Origin: Pseudomonas frederiksbergensis
Lineage (GTDB): Bacteria > Pseudomonadota > Gammaproteobacteria > Pseudomonadales > Pseudomonadaceae
DNA: 64,000 bases
Assembly: GCF_003732275.1 (NCBI RefSeq)
Contig: NZ_MOBM01000039.1
Location: 423,018 to 487,017, forward strand
Direction: 5' to 3'
Positions 59,182 to 64,000 of the stretch are shown piece by piece (the stretch's first letter is position 1; every line of letters starts with the position of its first letter). A model generated the notes under the pieces. The model made no database searches. It saw only the letters and a program-made list of their open reading frames with translations, and was not told the origin of the DNA. The position numbers and the translations under genes are program-made.

Positions 59182-61305
59182 GTGTCTTTTGGCTTTCCCT
59201 GTCCTCGCTCGCCGCTGGTATTGGCGCTGATCTTCAGCTCGCCATTGCTGGCCGACGACCTGTTCCTCGACAATGATCCGTTGCCGCAAGTGCTGACGGC
59301 GACGCGCCTGAAGCAGTCGCCTGCGGCCGTGCCGGGGAGCATGACGGTGATCGACAGCGAACTGATCAATGCCAGCGGCGCGCGGGACATCAGCGAGTTG
59401 CTGCGGCTGGTGCCGGGAATGATGGTCGGTAATATCAGCGGCAATCAGGCGGCGGTGAACTATCACGGCACCAACGCCAGCGAAGCGCGGCGCATGCAAG
59501 TGTTGATCGACGGCCGCTCGGTGTACCGCGCAGGCCTGGCCACGGTGGACTGGAGTGATATTCCGGTGGCCATGGAAGACATCGAGCGCATCGAGGTTTT
59601 CCGTGGCCCGAACACCGTCAGCTACGGCGCCAACGCGCTGATGGCGGTGGTCAATATCATCACCCGCAAACCGACCGACAGTCATGACACGCGGCTGAAA
59701 GTCACCCGTGGCCAGCGCGGTATCAACGATTTCTACGCCAGTCAGGGCATGGGCTGGGACAGCGGCGACTTGCGGCTGTCGTTGTCCGGTCAACAAGACG
59801 ACGGCTTCGACTCGGATCGCACCGGCGCCGATTACCGCGACAGCCGTCGCTTGAACCGCTTCAATCTCGCCGTCAGCCAGACGCTCAATGAAAACCAGAG
59901 CATCGACTGGCAACTGAATGCCAAGGACGGGACTAACCAGCGGCCCTATACCTACCGTCCGGTGTTCTCGGGGATTACCGCCGCCGGGAACAATTCCGAC
60001 GTCATCGCCAAGGACTATGCCGGCTCGCTGCGCTGGAATCTGGACATCAATCCCGATCACAGCCTTTATATTCAAGGCTCGGCGCAACACTGGGATCGCC
60101 AGCAGACCTGGCGTGCCTGCGATGCGGAGGTCTCGTTCAGCCCGGAACTGACCCGACTTTGGCAGCTCAACCCCAATTACACCGAACGTCTGGCACGCAA
60201 CATCGCACGCTTCGCCGGCCTCCAAGCTCCCCCCGGCACCGCGGCGGAACAAGCACTGGCCAATTCGGTTCTGGCGCAATGGCGAAACGGTGCCAGCAAA
60301 ACGCTGTGCGGCGACATCGACCAGAGCGCCCGGGAATCACGCTACGACCTCGAACTGCAAGACACGCTCAGCCTGTCCGACAGTCTGCGGCTGGTCAGCG
60401 GCGTGAATTATCGTTACGACCGGGCAGATTCCGAGACCTACTTCAATGGCACGCTCGACGACACAACCTGGCGGGCGTTCGGCCAACTCGAGTGGCGCGC
60501 CACCGAGCACTGGTTGCTGCAGGGCGGGGCGATGTTCGAAGACACACAATTGACCGGCCACTCGCTGACCCCTCGGGTGGCGGTCAATTACCTGATCAAT
60601 CCGCGCCATGGCTTTCGCGCGGTGTATTCGGAAGCCATCCGTTCGCCGGACATGTTCGAGAACAATGTCAACTGGAGCTATCAGGTCACCAACCTGCGAC
60701 CCAGTGCCTACGGCCAGACCAGCGCCCGCTATTTCGTCAAGACCCGTGGCCCGGGCGACCTCGAACAGGAACGCATGCGCTCCCGGGAATTGGGCTACAA
60801 CGGCTACTTCGCCGAATGGGGGCTGGCGGTCGACGTGAAGCTGTTCTATGACGAAATCACCGGCATGATCAGCGAACCGCTGCGCAACAACCAGTACATC
60901 GCCAGCAACTCGAACAGCTCGCGCTTCAGCGGAACTGAAACCCAGCTGGATTGGCGCCTCAGCAGCGCCGATCGTCTGCGCCTGACTTATGCCTACGTCG
61001 ATGCCGAGGCGAGCAACCCGCTGGATGCACAACAGACTGCGCGCAACAGCGGCTCCGCCGGCTGGCTTCGCAACTGGGGCCTGGGCTGGAACAGCGCGCT
61101 CTTCTACTATGGTGCCGACGCCCTCAACGGTTACCGCTTCGAACGGGTCGACACCCGCATCGCCAAACGCATCGGTCTGGGCAAGGCCAATCTGGAGCTG
61201 GCCGGGGTCGTCCAGCAACGCCTCGACAATCAGCCCACCACCTTCGTCGACAACAACTACGACGAACGCCGGGTGCTCTACTTCAGCGCGGAGCTGGAGT
61301 TTTAA
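59182..61305 (+). CDS. TonB-dependent outer-membrane receptor
   Basis: The 707-residue protein has a signal peptide (about 1-24), a TonB-box-like stretch (LPQVLTATR) and a plug domain (SMTVIDSELINASGARDISE; VLIDGRSVYRAG; ERIEVFRGPNTVSYGANALM). A beta-barrel follows, ending in the aromatic C-terminus AELEF. No STN signalling domain is present. The substrate is unknown. The GTG start at 59182 follows AAGG. It is directly followed by a binding-protein gene and a sensor kinase. Confidence 0.92.
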   Translation: MSFGFPCPRSPLVLALIFSSPLLADDLFLDNDPLPQVLTATRLKQSPAAVPGSMTVIDSELINASGARDISELLRLVPGMMVGNISGNQAAVNYHGTNASEARRMQVLIDGRSVYRAGLATVDWSDIPVAMEDIERIEVFRGPNTVSYGANALMAVVNIITRKPTDSHDTRLKVTRGQRGINDFYASQGMGWDSGDLRLSLSGQQDDGFDSDRTGADYRDSRRLNRFNLAVSQTLNENQSIDWQLNAKDGTNQRPYTYRPVFSGITAAGNNSDVIAKDYAGSLRWNLDINPDHSLYIQGSAQHWDRQQTWRACDAEVSFSPELTRLWQLNPNYTERLARNIARFAGLQAPPGTAAEQALANSVLAQWRNGASKTLCGDIDQSARESRYDLELQDTLSLSDSLRLVSGVNYRYDRADSETYFNGTLDDTTWRAFGQLEWRATEHWLLQGGAMFEDTQLTGHSLTPRVAVNYLINPRHGFRAVYSEAIRSPDMFENNVNWSYQVTNLRPSAYGQTSARYFVKTRGPGDLEQERMRSRELGYNGYFAEWGLAVDVKLFYDEITGMISEPLRNNQYIASNSNSSRFSGTETQLDWRLSSADRLRLTYAYVDAEASNPLDAQQTARNSGSAGWLRNWGLGWNSALFYYGADALNGYRFERVDTRIAKRIGLGKANLELAGVVQQRLDNQPTTFVDNNYDERRVLYFSAELEF

Positions 61306-61306
61306 G

Positions 61307-62239
61307 ATGCCGCATCGCCCGTCACCGAAGACGCCAACCCTTGGCCGCCTGCTGGCCGGATTGTGCCTGGTGTTTACCGGGCTGCTGTGCAATCTGCCGG
61401 CACGGGCCGCTGACATTCTGCTGACCAGCGCCGAGGACAGTCCCGGCGTGCAGTCTTTCGTTCAGGCCCTCAGTGAATTGCGCCCCACCGACAGCGTGCG
61501 CTTTCAGCCTGTCGCCAGCCTGCCGGCACCAGGCCAACTGCCCGTCGACATCCGCCTGATTCTGCTCGACTTGCCCAGCCTCGACTGGCGCCTGCAAGAC
61601 ACTCAGGGCCCGGCAACGCTGGTGCTGCGCATCAGCCGCCTGCAAGCCCGCCAACGCTTGGGCAACGACCTGCCCCCGCACCTCAGCCTGCTCTGGAGCG
61701 ATCCGCCGCTGGACCGACAGTTGCGCCTGACCCGACTGCTCCTGCCTGAAGCCCGGCAGGTCGGCGTGCTTTTCGACAGCCACAGCGAATTCTTGTTGAA
61801 GGAACTGCGTCAGGCCGCCCTGCCCCTGGGCCTTGAAGTAGTCACCGAGCGTTGGGATAACACCCATGACAGCCGCCCCTTGCAGGCCTTGCTGAAAAAC
61901 AGTGATGTGCTGCTGGGCCTGGACGACCCTGATCTGTACAACCCGAAAACCGTGAAAAACCTGCTGCTCAGCAGCTATGCCCGGCAACTGGCGCTGATCG
62001 GTCCCAACGCAGCCTTTGTCAGGGCCGGCAGTCTGGCCAGTACCTACAGCGACCAGAACGATTGGCTGAAGATTCTCGACGAGCTGCTCGACCACCCCTC
62101 GAGCACCTGGCCGCGCGCACTTTATCCGCAACACTTCAAGGTCTTGAGCAACCCCCAAGTGGCTCGTTCACTAAGTATTGAACCGATGAATGAAGCCTCT
62201 GTCGCAACACAGCTGGCCGAAGGAGAACGCCGCCCATGA
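61307..62239 (+). CDS. Periplasmic ABC-type binding protein of unknown ligand
   Basis: The 310-residue protein has a signal peptide (about 1-35, ending PARA) and a body with a Rossmann-like first lobe (LLTSAEDSPGVQSFVQALSE) and LLLPEARQVGVLFDSHSEF, which resembles the ABC_sub_bind (YtfQ/DUF534-like) family. No permease or ATPase is adjacent, so it may sense rather than transport. GGAG in the previous gene lies 7 bases before the ATG, one base after the receptor stop. Its stop overlaps the kinase start (ATGA). Confidence 0.8.
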   Translation: MPHRPSPKTPTLGRLLAGLCLVFTGLLCNLPARAADILLTSAEDSPGVQSFVQALSELRPTDSVRFQPVASLPAPGQLPVDIRLILLDLPSLDWRLQDTQGPATLVLRISRLQARQRLGNDLPPHLSLLWSDPPLDRQLRLTRLLLPEARQVGVLFDSHSEFLLKELRQAALPLGLEVVTERWDNTHDSRPLQALLKNSDVLLGLDDPDLYNPKTVKNLLLSSYARQLALIGPNAAFVRAGSLASTYSDQNDWLKILDELLDHPSSTWPRALYPQHFKVLSNPQVARSLSIEPMNEASVATQLAEGERRP

Positions 62240-64000
62240 CCTTCCGTCGCGGTTGGGACATCAATACCCGCACCCAGATCATCAGCCTCGGCCCGGCCCT
62301 GCTGCTGACGTTGCTGCTGATCAGTTTTTTCACCTTCGTGCGAATCCAGGACCTGCGCCAGGAACTCAATCACACCGGTCAGTTGATCGCCAATCAACTG
62401 GCGCCGGCCACCGAATACGGGGTGATTTCGGGCAACAACGAGGTGCTCGAAAGTTTGCTCAAGGCCACCCTGGCCACGCCCAACGTACGCTTTCTGGAAG
62501 TACAGGACCGCGCCAACCGGATTCTTGTGTACGTCGAGCAACCGTCGGAAACCCACAACCGCTCGCATCAGGTCGAAGTGTTCCAGGCACCGGTGCGCCT
62601 GCAACGCATCGCGCTCCACAGTGACTTTTTTCAGAACAGCCGTACCGCCGCCAGCGCGCCGGGCGAGGATTATCTGGGCCGGGTGATCGTCGGCCTGTCC
62701 AATGACGCCTTCAACCAGCGCCAACAGGAAATCCTCTTCAAGGCCGGGATCCTGGCCTTGTTCGCGCTGTTATTTACATTTTTGCTGGCTCGGCGCCTGG
62801 CCGGCAGCCTGTCGCAACCGATCCACGACATTGGCAATGCGGTCAAGGCGATCCAGAAAGGCGACTATAAAACGCCCCTGCCGATTGTCGACGACACCGA
62901 ACTGGGCGCCCTGTCGCAACACATCAACAACCTTGCTCGAGGCCTTGAACAAGCCAGCCGCGAACAACATCAGGCCATGGCGCAATTGATCCAGACACGC
63001 GAAGAAGCGGAAAAGGCCAACAACGCCAAATCCGATTTCCTCGCGATGATGAGTCACGAATTGCGCACGCCGATGAATGGTGTGCTGGGCATGCTGCAAC
63101 TGCTGGAAACCACCGCGATGACCGAGGAGCAGATCGAATACGCGGCGCTGGCCTCGGAATCCACCGAACACCTGCTCAAAGTGATCAACGACATTCTCGA
63201 CTTCTCGCGCATCGAGCGTTCGGAGCTGGAGCTGGAGCACATTCCGTTCAACCTCGCGGACCTGATCGGCAGTTGCGCCCAGTCGTTCCAGCACAGCGCC
63301 GCGCAACGCAGGCTCGACCTGCAACTGCGGATCCCCGAGGACATGCGCGCCCTGCAGGTTCAGGGCGATCCGACGCGGATCCGGCAGATCCTGGTCAATC
63401 TGGTTGGCAATGCGCTGAAATTCACCGAGCGGGGTCGCATCACGATCGAATCGCAGTGGCAGTCCCTGGATCACGAACTGCTGTGGTTCACCTGCACCGT
63501 GCGCGATAGCGGGATCGGCATCCCGCCCGCAAGCCTGGAATTGATGTTCAACGCGTTCCAGCAGGCCGACAGTTCTATTTCAAGACGTTACGGCGGCACC
63601 GGACTGGGCCTTCCGATTGCCCGCACTCTGGCTGAGCGGATGGGCGGCACCTTGCGCGCTCAGAGCGAAGAAGGCGTTGGCTCGGTGTTCACCCTGGAAA
63701 TCCCGTTGGCTCTGTATAAGCAGCCACTGCCGGTGCTGACCCCGAGAGGTCATACCGGCAATGACCACGGCGAAGGTCGCAATGTGCTGCTGGTGGAGGA
63801 CAATCCGGTCAACCGCACTGTTGTTGAAGCAATGTTGCGCAGTCTGGGCTTTACTGTCAGCGTCGTCACCGATGGTGCACAAGCGGTGCGTAGTGCCGAG
63901 AGCCTGATTTTCGAAGCGATTCTGATGGACTGCCGACTGCCGGTCATCGACGGCTATGAGGCCACCCGACAGATTCGCCGACTGCCCGGCTGCGCTGACG
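62236..64000 (+). CDS. Hybrid sensor histidine kinase, 5' part
   Basis: The window holds 588 codons and no stop. Seen are TM1 (about 15-37), a periplasmic/CHASE-like domain (38-165), TM2 (about 173-192) and HAMP. An H-box follows (FLAMMSHELRTPMNGVLGML), with HATPase (ILVNLVGNALKF; GTGLGLPIARTL) and a receiver domain with phospho-Asp in ILMDCRLPVIDGYEA. The architecture is BarA/GacS-like. From memory the gene order (gpsA ... kinase) matches PA1611, which interacts with RetS in the Gac network; this was not tested. ATGA overlap with the binding-protein gene indicates a shared operon. Confidence 0.9.
   Translation, partial: MTFRRGWDINTRTQIISLGPALLLTLLLISFFTFVRIQDLRQELNHTGQLIANQLAPATEYGVISGNNEVLESLLKATLATPNVRFLEVQDRANRILVYVEQPSETHNRSHQVEVFQAPVRLQRIALHSDFFQNSRTAASAPGEDYLGRVIVGLSNDAFNQRQQEILFKAGILALFALLFTFLLARRLAGSLSQPIHDIGNAVKAIQKGDYKTPLPIVDDTELGALSQHINNLARGLEQASREQHQAMAQLIQTREEAEKANNAKSDFLAMMSHELRTPMNGVLGMLQLLETTAMTEEQIEYAALASESTEHLLKVINDILDFSRIERSELELEHIPFNLADLIGSCAQSFQHSAAQRRLDLQLRIPEDMRALQVQGDPTRIRQILVNLVGNALKFTERGRITIESQWQSLDHELLWFTCTVRDSGIGIPPASLELMFNAFQQADSSISRRYGGTGLGLPIARTLAERMGGTLRAQSEEGVGSVFTLEIPLALYKQPLPVLTPRGHTGNDHGEGRNVLLVEDNPVNRTVVEAMLRSLGFTVSVVTDGAQAVRSAESLIFEAILMDCRLPVIDGYEATRQIRRLPGCAD

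Noticed and set aside
61000..61306. Longer forms of the binding-protein ORF starting inside the TonB receptor
   Set aside because: The signal peptide begins at 61307, directly after the receptor stop, with a ribosome binding site; the upstream part is the receptor gene in another frame.

Overview
This window is chromosomal DNA from a Pseudomonas, most likely of the P. fluorescens group. The evidence is GC-rich coding sequence with few gaps, flagellar genes in the Pseudomonas order flgF-G-H-I-J-K-L, the phhR/phhABC phenylalanine hydroxylase cluster, LapG/LapD-type biofilm genes, and many paired palindromic intergenic repeats of three families (one built on GTGGGAGCGAGCCTGCTCGC, one on GTGGCGAGGGGGCTTGCCCC, one on TGTAGGAGCTGCCGAAGGCT) that are typical of that group. 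I see no rRNA, tRNA, CRISPR array, insertion sequence or prophage. Neighbour order over long stretches matches what I remember of P. aeruginosa (cpxR-cpxP-cpxA-trkH; fimV-like-marR-recQ; PA1611-PA1624-like block), but this is from memory and was not searched.

Layout. 1-12800 (minus strand): the start of an RTX calcium-binding protein with a sigma28-like promoter, a 1190-residue multidomain glycosyltransferase of the flagellin-glycosylation type, then flgL, flgK, flgJ, flgI, flgH, flgG and flgF behind a sigma54-type promoter. 13000-21600: aromatic amino acid catabolism and uptake (phhR regulator, phhA, phhB, phhC, aroP-type permease), interrupted by two small hypothetical genes, an MFS transporter and the ribosome-rescue factor arfB. 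21600-23710: an unusually long, partly AT-rich intergenic region with a second PhhR-like box, a small ORF with a perfect Shine-Dalgarno, and a two-gene cassette made of a 45-residue peptide and a 321-residue M29-aminopeptidase-like protein. 23900-28800 (minus): rnm (PHP nuclease)-yciO-scpA-scpB-rluB operon. 28880-33340 (plus): yciB, yciI and a Cpx-like envelope-stress system (cpxR, cpxP/spy-like, cpxA).

33400-43600: nitroreductase, trkH, two AraC regulators, Mpo1-like protein, HD-domain protein, LpxH-like phosphoesterase, EamA exporter, Rdx/SelT-type protein, FimV-like protein and a SlyA-like regulator with a near-consensus SlyA box. 43700-50100: recQ, a YecA-family protein, a DUF454 protein, and lapG-lapD. 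50170-58985 (minus): AI-2E family permease, DUF4892 protein, GST, two alpha/beta hydrolases, hotdog thioesterase, acyl-CoA synthetase under a 30-bp palindrome, sixA, DUF4389 protein, gpsA. 59180-64000 (plus): an apparent operon of TonB-dependent receptor, periplasmic binding-type protein and a hybrid sensor kinase cut by the window end.

The most unusual part is 21600-23710, where a small peptide gene is paired with a metallopeptidase-like gene behind a long regulatory region that carries a motif shared with the phhA promoter.
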